Positions 19,807-27,471 of a stretch of 64,000 nucleotides of DNA are shown here, piece by piece. The translations under genes and the position numbers were made by a program. The stretch covers positions 1-64,000 of the forward strand of contig CAAGLQ010000272.1 of assembly GCA_900770835.1 (NCBI GenBank), in the 5' to 3' direction. The notes beneath the pieces were generated by a model. It searched no databases. It worked only from the letters and a program-made list of their open reading frames with translations, and was not told the origin of the DNA. Numbering within the stretch: position 1 is the first letter of the stretch; each line of letters begins with the position of its first letter. Source of the stretch: an uncultured Parabacteroides sp. (GTDB taxonomy: Bacteria; Bacteroidota; Bacteroidia; Bacteroidales; Tannerellaceae).

Positions 19807-20826
19807 ATGCGTACACAAGATATAGTCAAGTCTCTTTCCAATTTAGAGCAAAGTCTCCAGGGAGTCGAATCCGCCCGACAGCAGGTTGAGAAGACCGTGG
19901 CAGCCTACGGCGCTACCCAAAAGCAACTTGCCGCCCTGGAACAGGAATTTGCCCATGTCTCAAATGACTTGAGAACGATTACCGATCTCATTCAGGACAA
20001 TCAGCAAGAGCTATCAGGCACACTGTCTTCCAAAGTCGAGCATCTATTTGCTCAGATGGAAGGCAAGGTTGAACAGCTCGAGAACAAGGCTACCATGATT
20101 AGTCAGACCTTTGAGACCAGTTGTAAAGCGTCAGCCCAAACACTCAACGCAGAAATGGATGCGTTCCTTGTTACTTTTCAGGGGAAAGTGGCCGATGAGC
20201 TGAGTGACATCGCTTCGGCCATGGAGGAATTCAAATCCCTAATCAAAGCTATACGGCAGGATTTTGAGAAGGACATAAACATAACAATCTCCTCCATCCA
20301 AGAAAACAGCCAAAAGATAGCCGACAGTTTTCGAGAGAGAATAGGCAATCACCTAAGCTCATTGTCTAATCTGAATACCGAATTAGCGGAAATTGTCAAG
20401 CTTCAAAAGAAGCAGAACAGTGAGTTGTTGACTAAGGTGGAAGCTGAGTTTACATCTATAAAATCCTCCATTTCCGATATAGACAGCCAACTGAAGGGAA
20501 TACAGAGCAGCCAAAATAATCAGCATCAAGAGCTGATCGAGTTGCTATCCGCACTCCTGCAAGGCAATAGTCCATCCGCAGAGAGGCTAACCGCCCGGTT
20601 TAACACCGTCGATGGTAGTCTTGGAGTTGTGAAAGATGGAGTCTCTTCGGTTTCCTCCCAACTGGGCACGGCAACCAACCAGATCATCGATCATAACAAA
20701 CAGGCCCTATTGGCCGAGGTGAACACAGTCAAGACCGAAAACGCAGTCATCAAGAAATTGGTGATCTTCTGTCTAATAGTGGCAACCATTGCTGTGATCC
20801 TAAATATTGTCATGCTTTTTAAATAA
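19807..20826 (+). CDS. Coiled-coil protein with C-terminal membrane anchor
   Basis: 339 residues. Nearly the whole protein is predicted coiled coil by eye: heptad-like Leu/Ile spacing, and many Gln, Glu, Lys and Ser from residue 5 to about 310. One hydrophobic segment at the extreme C-terminus (about 318-337, LVIFCLIVATIAVILNIVML) would be a tail anchor. There is no signal peptide, so the coil faces the cytoplasm. The ATG lies nine bases after the helicase stop and the VWA gene follows ten bases on, so the gene is part of the same operon. It may tether or scaffold the helicase or VWA partner at the membrane; that is inference. It also resembles methyl-accepting or RmuC-like coils only in general composition. 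Confidence 0.8.
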   Translation: MRTQDIVKSLSNLEQSLQGVESARQQVEKTVAAYGATQKQLAALEQEFAHVSNDLRTITDLIQDNQQELSGTLSSKVEHLFAQMEGKVEQLENKATMISQTFETSCKASAQTLNAEMDAFLVTFQGKVADELSDIASAMEEFKSLIKAIRQDFEKDINITISSIQENSQKIADSFRERIGNHLSSLSNLNTELAEIVKLQKKQNSELLTKVEAEFTSIKSSISDIDSQLKGIQSSQNNQHQELIELLSALLQGNSPSAERLTARFNTVDGSLGVVKDGVSSVSSQLGTATNQIIDHNKQALLAEVNTVKTENAVIKKLVIFCLIVATIAVILNIVMLFK

Positions 20827-20836
20827 ATACCTTCGT

Positions 20837-21430
20837 ATGCGGATCTATCTGTTAGTGGACACATCAGGCAGTATGGAGGGAGCCAAAATCGGAGCCCTCA
20901 ATGAGTCCATGTCTAATCTCGTTGCTGAGCTAAAGCAAATATCCGGTGGAACCAAACAGATCATTGAACTATCCGTTTTATCTTTCGGAAAGGAGGCCAA
21001 ATGGATGTATGACCATCCCATAAATGTAGATGATTTCGATTGGACCAACCTATCAGCTGGTGGAATGACCCCTATGGGCAAGGCATGTCTGGCCTTGGAT
21101 AAAGAACTACTGTCAGCAAACGATCAGGCAAATGACCAACCTTTGATTATCATCCTGACCGATGGTTGTCCCACCGATGACTACGACGAAGGGATCAAGG
21201 CACTCATAGCCAATAGCCCATTCAAAAATGCCAACAAATTTGGCATCGCGATCGGTGAAAATGCCGACTTAGCCGCACTATTACGCTTTGTAGAGAACAA
21301 AGACCAAATCTATGTGCAAGGCAACGTGGATAAGTTGCTGAACACATTAAAAGACATAATAGGTCCGAACAAACCAACCGCCCCCGTTACGCATTCGATA
21401 ATTAGTGAAGACGATGACGAATGGGCTTAG
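20837..21430 (+). CDS. VWA domain protein, TerY-like
   Basis: 198 residues when started at MRIYLLVDTSGSMEG; a longer frame from 20807 would overlap the previous gene and add ten residues without merit. The protein is a stand-alone von Willebrand A domain: MIDAS motif DTSGSMEG (D8, S10, S12), the Thr of GGMTPMG and the Asp of ILTDGCPTDD supply the metal site. The short C-terminal tail is acidic (EDDDEWA). TerY-type VWA proteins serve as metal-dependent adaptors in tellurite-linked and other conflict systems, where they bridge kinases, phosphatases or AAA+ partners. Here the likely partner is the helicase or the tail-anchored coil encoded just upstream. Confidence 0.88.
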   Translation: MRIYLLVDTSGSMEGAKIGALNESMSNLVAELKQISGGTKQIIELSVLSFGKEAKWMYDHPINVDDFDWTNLSAGGMTPMGKACLALDKELLSANDQANDQPLIIILTDGCPTDDYDEGIKALIANSPFKNANKFGIAIGENADLAALLRFVENKDQIYVQGNVDKLLNTLKDIIGPNKPTAPVTHSIISEDDDEWA

Positions 21431-21432
21431 CA

Positions 21433-21463
21433 ATAAATTTGAATAAATCGAATAAATCGAATG
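21433..21463 (+). repeat. Short tandem GAATAAATC-type repeats before the last operon gene
   Basis: Three near-identical 9-10-base units (GAATAAATC-type) in the gap between the VWA gene and the 323-aa gene, directly before its ATG. They could arise by slippage and might affect translation of the last gene. Confidence 0.5.
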
Positions 21464-22432
21464 ATCAATCTATCAACACCTCCCAACCGATTGATCCAGG
21501 AGTTGTCCGAGGACTATCCCAAGGCAATCTATTGGGCAAAAAACAAAGACAAGGAGGCCCTGGAATGGGCAAAGGAACGCCGGCGGGCAAGTATAACGAA
21601 TCCCGAAGTACGCATGGGGAAAGACTACACCTCAAAGAATGGTAATCGCTGGTTGATCTTCTATTTAGTTCAACCCGTAGGCCATACGAACCAAAACGCC
21701 ATAGCAATCGTTCCCTTCTGTTATTTCGAAACCATCGGTTCCATTGGAGCCTTCTGCCTGATCAATGGGGACACCCTCAACAACCAATACAAGGCAAACG
21801 GCTGCTGTATCTATACCTCGCATTTCTTCAGACGGCTCTCCGAGCGTAGCGGCGTATCCTATCAATCCAAAGAGATGTTGATGGCTTTTGTCACCTCCTT
21901 GGACCAGTTCACCGCACTCACAGATAATGGCGAAATCATGGAGCCCGGCGAAGTAGTTATCAAACTCAGGGGCGGGCAGGGGAGAGGAGTCATCCTGAGC
22001 ACCCAACCCACAGTCTATGAGATTCGAACCTACATCCCGGAGGCATCATACAATGCGAAGCAAAAAGCGGCAGAGAGCAAGATGGATACTTACAAGGAGT
22101 CAGATCGATCAGCCACCATCCAAATGCTGATCACGCATTGCCGGATCCTGATGGATGAGCTTGGCTATGTATCAAGCAAAGACATCGATTTCTGGCGTCG
22201 TTGTCCAGCCAGTTGTGCACCCTATCTGTTAGAAGGAGCCCGACGCTGGGATATGAAATCTATGGCAGAATGCGAGGCAGTCTATCTCATGCTACTACAG
22301 GGCATCGCTAACCAGATGGGCATCGCACATTTTGACCCCAAGAAAGCCCAAGAACAAATAATGCATCATCTGATACAACAATGCAATGGGTTAGGTCGTC
22401 CCTCTGGCATACCAAGTCTACTTGATATATGA
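21461..22432 (+). CDS. Hypothetical protein, last gene of the RecQ/VWA run
   Basis: 323 residues, unrecognised. It shares with the 380-aa protein at 2877-4019 the blocks CYFETIGSIGAF, YTSHFFRRLSERSG, KLRGGQGRGVIL and YEIRTYIPEASYNAKQK. No signal peptide or membrane segment. The VWA gene ends 30 bases upstream; the gap contains a threefold GAATAAATC-type direct repeat. The ATG at 21461 follows that repeat, and no strong ribosome site is visible. It is probably the fifth gene of the operon. A copy elsewhere without the helicase means it is not obligately tied to the module. Function unknown. Confidence 0.75.
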   Translation: MINLSTPPNRLIQELSEDYPKAIYWAKNKDKEALEWAKERRRASITNPEVRMGKDYTSKNGNRWLIFYLVQPVGHTNQNAIAIVPFCYFETIGSIGAFCLINGDTLNNQYKANGCCIYTSHFFRRLSERSGVSYQSKEMLMAFVTSLDQFTALTDNGEIMEPGEVVIKLRGGQGRGVILSTQPTVYEIRTYIPEASYNAKQKAAESKMDTYKESDRSATIQMLITHCRILMDELGYVSSKDIDFWRRCPASCAPYLLEGARRWDMKSMAECEAVYLMLLQGIANQMGIAHFDPKKAQEQIMHHLIQQCNGLGRPSGIPSLLDI

Positions 22433-22713
22433 GTACAATAGCGCAGTTATCAAATGAATGCGACTGCATATTCCGGTCGATACCCGTTCGGCATTTACGG
22501 TAGTATCAGTTCAACTCGGTAATTGTTCGATCAAGCATATTAGACATCCCAAGAAAAGCTGAAACGAAGAACGCTGGAGCCAGAGACTGTCTTCGGGTAA
22601 CTCAAGCACAATCATGGATACATGCGCTGCTGTCATTTCGGGAAAGCTAAGGTCAGATGAATCTCGGCTTCGTCTTCATGGTTCTTAATATCCTGAAGCT
22701 GCATAAAAACAAA

Positions 22714-22742
22714 CAAAAATCGGCCTGACAAGACCGATTTTT
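22714..22742 (+). terminator. Terminator of the RecQ/VWA run
   Basis: AAAATCGG / CCGATTTTT hairpin ending in a T tract on the plus strand, about 280 bases past the last stop of the run. Confidence 0.6.
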
Positions 22743-22817
22743 CGCCGTTATCAGAAATATTCGTTGGCCGTTGGCTATACCTGAGAAATTTTGAGCTGCA
22801 AATATAGTCATTGAAAC

Positions 22818-22854
22818 AATAGGAGCAAAACCAACAAGAGTGTTTTGCTCCTAT
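22818..22854 (-). terminator. Terminator of the fimbrillin gene
   Basis: A perfect 14-bp stem, AATAGGAGCAAAAC / GTTTTGCTCCTATT, 20 bases past the fimbrillin stop on the minus strand. Confidence 0.7.
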
Positions 22855-22875
22855 TAAACATAACAGAGATTATAG

Positions 22876-24063
22876 CTATACTATCTCTGGGATATCCGGC
22901 ATCTCTCCACACTGAATTTCTAAACGGTGCGCTTGCTTTGTTGCTGTGAAAGTAACATTTTGTTTATCTGAAATAGTAAGTTGATTTCCATCAACTTTAA
23001 CAGTATTATTAGGACTTTCGTAGTTGAAAGAGATCTTAATAACATCATCGGGACTACATTCAAATGTCGAATCGAAATTAATTCGGTCTAAGACTAATAC
23101 TCCATTTACAAACACGGAATATAAATTATCTCCATACTGAGTACACTTAATCGTACTCGCAACGCTCATATCTGTATTGACATCAACCAAACTTACCTCT
23201 TGCCACTCATTTACAGTTACTTGAGATACAGTCATTCCTTTATTATACATTGTCAACGAATAGGTATATTGATGGCCTTGAAGCAATTGCACAGGTTCCG
23301 TCGTTGCCGTAAATACTTGCCCATCCATGAGTACAGAAAATTTGATCGAAGAAGTCGTTCCTGTAGGTACAGCAAATACTTCGCCAGAATTTGTTCCTGT
23401 TAATGATAGATCCGTTGAATAAAATACAGGTGCGGGCGTAGCCGAAATATAACCATTATTAGTAATATCCATGGTACCTTCAGCAGCTACCGTTTCACCT
23501 TCTATTTTCACATTAGTAATTTCACCAGTACCTGAGTAGCCATTAATGGCAGCCTTCTTGATCACAAAATTGATCAAACTCAAGGCATGATTCATGGTTA
23601 AAACAACATCAGGGTTAGAATTACTAACTCCAGACCTGGAGGTAGCGAACATATAATCGGTATTTGATGTAGCCTTCAAACCTACAGCTTTAAGGTCATA
23701 TGTGTAATAATCATAAGGGTAATAGGCATACAATGTACCTTCTGTAGCAGATAACATTATATCAGATGGACTGAATTGCCAATTTATGCCATCTACAGTT
23801 AGTGCCTTGCGGTTCTTATAATTAATTCCATCATAATTGCCATCACCATTCCCATCAAATAAGAATAAACCTATATAAGAATTCGAAGGTAGCATTGTGC
23901 CGCTTACCTTGCCAACGCCCTTTGTAGCCGGGTTGGCTACCACTTGAATACACAGGGGTGTAAGATCCCCTATCACCGCCTGATTAACAGGCTGTTGCAA
24001 CTCGTCCTGGCAAGCCGCAACTAGAAGCATTAACGCTCCTAAAAGAAACATTTTTGTTTTCAT
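22876..24063 (-). CDS. Fimbrillin family lipoprotein (Mfa/FimA type)
   Basis: 395 residues. Lipoprotein signal with lipobox LLVAAC (Cys about 18). The mature protein is beta-rich and contains the family segments GTMLPSNSYIGLFLFDG, the YYPYDYYTYD block, MNHALSLINFVIKKA and INNGYISATPAPVFY, followed by repeated strand/turn patterns. Fimbrillins of this group form pili at the surface after lipoprotein processing and protease-triggered donor-strand exchange. Here it stands alone, without anchor or usher partners, with its own promoter and terminator. The GC content is visibly lower than that of the genes before it. Two more fimbrillins are at 53.6-55.7 kb. Confidence 0.85.
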   Translation of the reverse strand: MKTKMFLLGALMLLVAACQDELQQPVNQAVIGDLTPLCIQVVANPATKGVGKVSGTMLPSNSYIGLFLFDGNGDGNYDGINYKNRKALTVDGINWQFSPSDIMLSATEGTLYAYYPYDYYTYDLKAVGLKATSNTDYMFATSRSGVSNSNPDVVLTMNHALSLINFVIKKAAINGYSGTGEITNVKIEGETVAAEGTMDITNNGYISATPAPVFYSTDLSLTGTNSGEVFAVPTGTTSSIKFSVLMDGQVFTATTEPVQLLQGHQYTYSLTMYNKGMTVSQVTVNEWQEVSLVDVNTDMSVASTIKCTQYGDNLYSVFVNGVLVLDRINFDSTFECSPDDVIKISFNYESPNNTVKVDGNQLTISDKQNVTFTATKQAHRLEIQCGEMPDIPEIV

Positions 24064-24088
24064 AACACTAAGGTTTTAGTAACCTTCG

Positions 24089-24096
24089 CAAAGATA
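24089..24096 (-). promoter_or_regulatory. -7 promoter box for the fimbrillin gene
   Basis: Minus-strand TATCTTTG, 26 bases before the ATG at 24063; exact fit to TAnnTTTG. Confidence 0.5.
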
Positions 24097-24360
24097 AGCT
24101 AAATTTTTATATATGCCAGCTATAAACAATAAAAAAACACTGATCTTAAGAAACATACTGAAATAATAGTAACTCAACACGTTGTAACTCTACAACACAT
24201 AGCAAATCCCTATATTATCCTAATTACGAATAAGACCCTCTAAACTTGAACCCAACTGTATGATTGCGCAAACATGAATATGAATTATATTAGACAGAAA
24301 CTTATAATTCTTTTATACACCAGTGACAACCTTGACTATTTCAATGTATTTTAATGCACC

Positions 24361-24488
24361 CTTGCGGATCATTGCCTAAAAAAGAACAATTAGCGGAAAA
24401 CCTATAACTTTGCCAAAACCCACAAACTTTGAGCAATGCAGGAACAGGATATTTTCAGCGGATTAAATGACAACCATATCGATGCAAT
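24361..24488 (+). repeat. Diverged direct repeat, copy 1 (helicase promoter and 5' end)
   Basis: Same orientation as copy 2 at 29351-29479. The two copies bracket a 4.9-kb segment with the winged-helix gene and the Gfo/TIM/FAD operon. Confidence 0.75.
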
Positions 24489-24501
24489 TGTTCTTAAATG
24501 A
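24361..24501 (+). pseudogene. Relic of a UvrD/PcrA-type helicase 5' end
   Basis: About 128 bases (24361-24488) match 29351-29479 at roughly 85 percent. They include the promoter element CCTATAACTTTGCC, the leader and the first codons of the intact helicase gene. The copied frame starts at 24436 and reads MQEQDIFSGLNDNHIDAI before it leaves homology and stops at 24501. It is a broken copy; everything past codon ~18 is gone and a winged-helix gene takes its place. Confidence 0.8.
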
Positions 24502-24535
24502 AAACGGTCTATCTATTTTTACTACATAATTCTTA

Positions 24536-24543
24536 TATATTTG
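24536..24543 (+). promoter_or_regulatory. -7 promoter box for the small winged-helix gene
   Basis: TATATTTG, 19 bases before the ATG at 24562; exact fit to TAnnTTTG. Confidence 0.45.
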
Positions 24544-24561
24544 TGGCAAAACAGAGAAGAA

Positions 24562-24750
24562 ATGGCAGCGAAATGCGTTTATAATGAGATTAAAAGAAGG
24601 GTGGAGAAATCCAAAAGGGGAAAACTCTTCTTTCCCGATAACTTTCACCCGGCATCTTCCGACGCGATACGTTCGGCCTTGTTTCTTCTGTGCAGAACGG
24701 GCGTCCTTATGCGTGTGGCTCAGGGCATCTATTGCTATCCGAAATTATAG
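24562..24750 (+). CDS. Truncated DUF6088/AbiEi-like winged-helix protein
   Basis: 62 residues from MAAKCVYNEIKRRVEKS. The sequence RGKLFFPDNF, ALFLLCRTGVLMRVAQGIYCYPK follows the N-terminal winged-helix pattern of DUF6088 / AbiEi-type proteins (xRGxVFxPxDF, LxRLxxxGxIxRLxRGxYxYP). Family members normally continue for more than 100 residues; here a TAG follows KL directly, so it is either a remnant or a minimal DNA-binding domain. An earlier ATG at 24541 is possible but would overlap the -7 box. Full-length relatives are antitoxins or repressors that bind DNA upstream of their own operons. No AbiEii toxin gene is next to it. Confidence 0.6.
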   Translation: MAAKCVYNEIKRRVEKSKRGKLFFPDNFHPASSDAIRSALFLLCRTGVLMRVAQGIYCYPKL

Positions 24751-24838
24751 TTATTTTCAACCAAACCACAGCACAAAAAAAGACTACCCAACATAAGTTA
24801 GATAGCCTTCCGATTATAATGGGATTCCTAATAAACAA

Positions 24839-26557
24839 TTAGTCTTTCCAAACAATCTCTATACCTTGTTGCTGAATCATGCGTTGAAAATCCGCTAATA
24901 AATTCGGAGTATTCCGTACCGCCCGAGGAGTACACTTTTTCTGCAAGGAAAAAGCGACTAATTGACCTACTGCCTCGCCAATACCCCATTCAGTCGGGTG
25001 TAAACGATAGCAACCATTCGTAATATGAGTGGTACCTATATTTTTACACACAGGAAGCAGATTGTTCACTCGCCGCGGAATCAGTGCGCCCAGCGGTATC
25101 TGGTATGGTAATGAGTCAAAATCAATGTAGTTGTCACCTCCGCAAGAAGGATGCAAATCAATATGGTAATAGCCAAGACCGACACTATCTTTAAAGAATG
25201 CAGCCTTGCTCTCGCCAGAGACAAGCGCCCTATTTTCCTTGCCGACATGCTCTTCCAAAATGGTGAACTCCGCACGGATACGTCTTGCCTCACGGATGTA
25301 TGGATATTTAGCCATACCATCACTAGTGCCGAGTATGCCTTGAGAAAGGCGTAGGCCTTTCCAACCTTGACCCCCATCAGGACGTGGAGCCTCGGTCTGC
25401 AGCCAATATAGCAATGACAGATTTAGCTCTTTCGCCGCGGCTACATGCCGATTAAATTCTTCTTCGGGCACATCCAGAATATTTCCAAGCATATAGTCAT
25501 TCTGTGGCCAATTTATTAATGTCGTACTACCGTTCAACGTACCAGACAAGAAATGCGTATGATCGACAATTTGGCGGTATTTCCAAAAATTCAAGCCATG
25601 CCAGTTGATGGAATCATCCGAACCATCGGGAATAAAACCAGCTGGATTAGGTTTCAGCGTTGATGGTGTCGGATAGGTCAAACTCAATAATTTACCTGTC
25701 CAAGCTGGCTTTAGATTCGGTACATAATTATGCCAGAACTCATAATTTGCAGGTTTGTCTATCGTCCAATCCTCTCCAGCTAGATATTGAGCAGCAAAGC
25801 ATACTGTAAAAGCTTGGTTATTGGTCGGATCAGCCTTCTCTGCCGCATGCAGCTCACGGGTTTCTGATTTTGCTTCCGTACCGGTTACATACTCCGTCCC
25901 GGTCAATGGTAACATATCTCCCAGTTCGGTGGCATCCACAAAGTAAGAAGCCGTCAAGACCACTCGGTCGCCGCTCAGCCGATCCACAACCGTCACGGCA
26001 CACACCTCGTCTTGCTGTGTATCGGCCTTTACAATTTTATGATTCAAGAGCAGCTGTAAACGACCCATCCCGATATAAGGCATTAGCATCTGCATCAACA
26101 CTTCGACGCTAATGGCAGGCTCATGGCAAATACGTGAAACACCGCCACTGCCCGGATTAAGTAACGGATTGTTGCGTGCTTCTTCCGTTAGCGGATAGAA
26201 CCGGCGATAAAAATCACGTATGCCTTCCCGATAAACCCGATACGAGGCAGGCGAACCGTGTGTCTCAATCCATGGATGTTCGTCTGGTGGTACTCCCTGT
26301 TGAGATGCCTGTCCCCCGATCCAATCCGTCTCTTCGGTGATAATCCCACGTAAACCGTTACGGCATGCAGCCAGAGCCGTTGCACAACCACCTAATCCTC
26401 CGCCAATAATAACTAAATCCGCTTTCAGTTCATTGACTTTTGAATCCTGCTTTGTAATTGAGGGAGACTCACCACGAACACAAGCCGTGGTGAGCGGGAG
26501 AAGTAGGCTGAACCCTCCCGCATACACACCGGTGGAGATAAAATCTCTTCTATTCAT
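24839..26557 (-). CDS. Tat-exported FAD-dependent oxidoreductase
   Basis: 572 residues. Begins MNRRDFISTGVYAGGF, a Tat-type signal, with a Cys (TACVRG) that may be lipidated. The dinucleotide-binding motif VIIGGGLGGCATALAACRNG starts at about residue 49, followed by EETDWIGGQASQQG, typical of the FAD_oxidored family (PF12831). The C-terminal segment IPRRVNNLLPVCKNIGTTHI is also characteristic. The substrate is unknown; such enzymes in Bacteroidetes sit with Gfo/Idh/MocA dehydrogenases and xylose-isomerase-like proteins. Here both follow that pattern: the TIM-barrel gene ends 24 bases upstream, in the same direction. It is the last gene of the operon. Confidence 0.9.
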   Translation of the reverse strand: MNRRDFISTGVYAGGFSLLLPLTTACVRGESPSITKQDSKVNELKADLVIIGGGLGGCATALAACRNGLRGIITEETDWIGGQASQQGVPPDEHPWIETHGSPASYRVYREGIRDFYRRFYPLTEEARNNPLLNPGSGGVSRICHEPAISVEVLMQMLMPYIGMGRLQLLLNHKIVKADTQQDEVCAVTVVDRLSGDRVVLTASYFVDATELGDMLPLTGTEYVTGTEAKSETRELHAAEKADPTNNQAFTVCFAAQYLAGEDWTIDKPANYEFWHNYVPNLKPAWTGKLLSLTYPTPSTLKPNPAGFIPDGSDDSINWHGLNFWKYRQIVDHTHFLSGTLNGSTTLINWPQNDYMLGNILDVPEEEFNRHVAAAKELNLSLLYWLQTEAPRPDGGQGWKGLRLSQGILGTSDGMAKYPYIREARRIRAEFTILEEHVGKENRALVSGESKAAFFKDSVGLGYYHIDLHPSCGGDNYIDFDSLPYQIPLGALIPRRVNNLLPVCKNIGTTHITNGCYRLHPTEWGIGEAVGQLVAFSLQKKCTPRAVRNTPNLLADFQRMIQQQGIEIVWKD

Positions 26558-26581
26558 GCTATTCGTTCAGTAATTGAAAAC

Positions 26582-27439
26582 CTAATCCAAGTCTTCGACG
26601 ACTTGATTAAAATAATCCAAACACTTCTGTATATCAGGCACGGAGTTTTCCCAGTTATATTCATACTCAATGGCGAATACGCCTTTAAAGTGCTGTGCCT
26701 TTAATTCCTGTAGCATTCCTTTGACGTCCAGCACGCCAGTTCCCCAGATCACATCGCGGTAGCCTTTTGCCCCACCGTCACCCATGAGGATGTCTTTGAA
26801 ATGCAATGAGATGATACGCTCATTTAGTTTACTCAGGCAGTCAATCTGCCCCATCCCTTCTCTACGCCAATGGCCCACATCGGCGCAGGAGCCAATCAAC
26901 GGACTCCGGCTCGTGATCGCTTTCAGCAACAGTTCTGGTCGCCAATAATCGGAGGGCTGGGGATGATTATGCACAGACACTTTGATACCTGTTTCCGTAG
27001 AGAGCTGCTCCACTTTATCCCAATCGTTCAAAGCTGGCTCACAGGCAATGTACTCCAAACCCATCGACTTGGCGAAAGCAAACATCTTATCCCAATCTGC
27101 AGAGTTATTGGTGACAAAAACACCGCTTCCCACGATCTGAATCCCCTTGGATGCCGCCAATGCTTTCAACTCCTGTTGAGTCTGTGTATCGAGGTTAAAG
27201 TCGAACACCTTGTCACCCCATTTACCTCCCAGTTTGTGGCCGGGATAAACCTCGATGTAATGTAAACCCAGTTGTTGAGTCTTATCCAAAGCTTCAGTTA
27301 GTGAAAACAGATGAAAGCTATAGGACTGGATGCCCATTTTCCATCCCAACTGTTCCGCCTTGCTTTGGGCGGCAGCTGGTAAGACCAGCAGACCGCATAG
27401 CAAAGCGACTATCCATTTATGAAATACGTTCGTTCTCAT
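26582..27439 (-). CDS. Exported sugar phosphate isomerase/epimerase-like TIM-barrel protein
   Basis: 285 residues from MRTNVFHKW; the open frame extends to 27526 but the first 29 codons overlap the preceding gene and would precede a good signal peptide (about 6-25, ending AAAQS). The fold is AP endonuclease 2 / xylose isomerase-like: KMGIQSYSFHL, HYIEVYPGHKLGG, EYIACEPALNDW, KVSVHNHPQPSDYW, SCADVGHWRREG and AIEYEYNWENS carry His, Asp and Glu metal ligands in the family's usual strands. The protein probably isomerises or epimerises a keto-sugar in the periplasm. It lies between Gfo/Idh/MocA and FAD oxidoreductase genes in one operon. Confidence 0.88.
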   Translation of the reverse strand: MRTNVFHKWIVALLCGLLVLPAAAQSKAEQLGWKMGIQSYSFHLFSLTEALDKTQQLGLHYIEVYPGHKLGGKWGDKVFDFNLDTQTQQELKALAASKGIQIVGSGVFVTNNSADWDKMFAFAKSMGLEYIACEPALNDWDKVEQLSTETGIKVSVHNHPQPSDYWRPELLLKAITSRSPLIGSCADVGHWRREGMGQIDCLSKLNERIISLHFKDILMGDGGAKGYRDVIWGTGVLDVKGMLQELKAQHFKGVFAIEYEYNWENSVPDIQKCLDYFNQVVEDLD

Positions 27440-27471
27440 ATCTTTATCATTAAAACACAAAATACGTTCGC

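Larger units (their letters stand above)
22433..22875. other. Gene-free 443 bases with two terminators
   Basis: Between the plus-strand RecQ/VWA run and a minus-strand fimbrillin. It holds the two hairpins listed separately. On the minus strand a 23-codon frame starting MQLQDIKNHEDEAEIHLTL sits near 22633-22701; it might be the last piece of a lost gene, but I cannot identify it. Confidence 0.4.

Noticed and set aside
20807..20836. Longer VWA start
   Set aside because: Overlaps the preceding gene's end and adds no VWA residues.
22714..22742. Possible CRISPR or other repeat arrays near hairpins
   Set aside because: No regularly spaced repeats anywhere in the window; single hairpins only.
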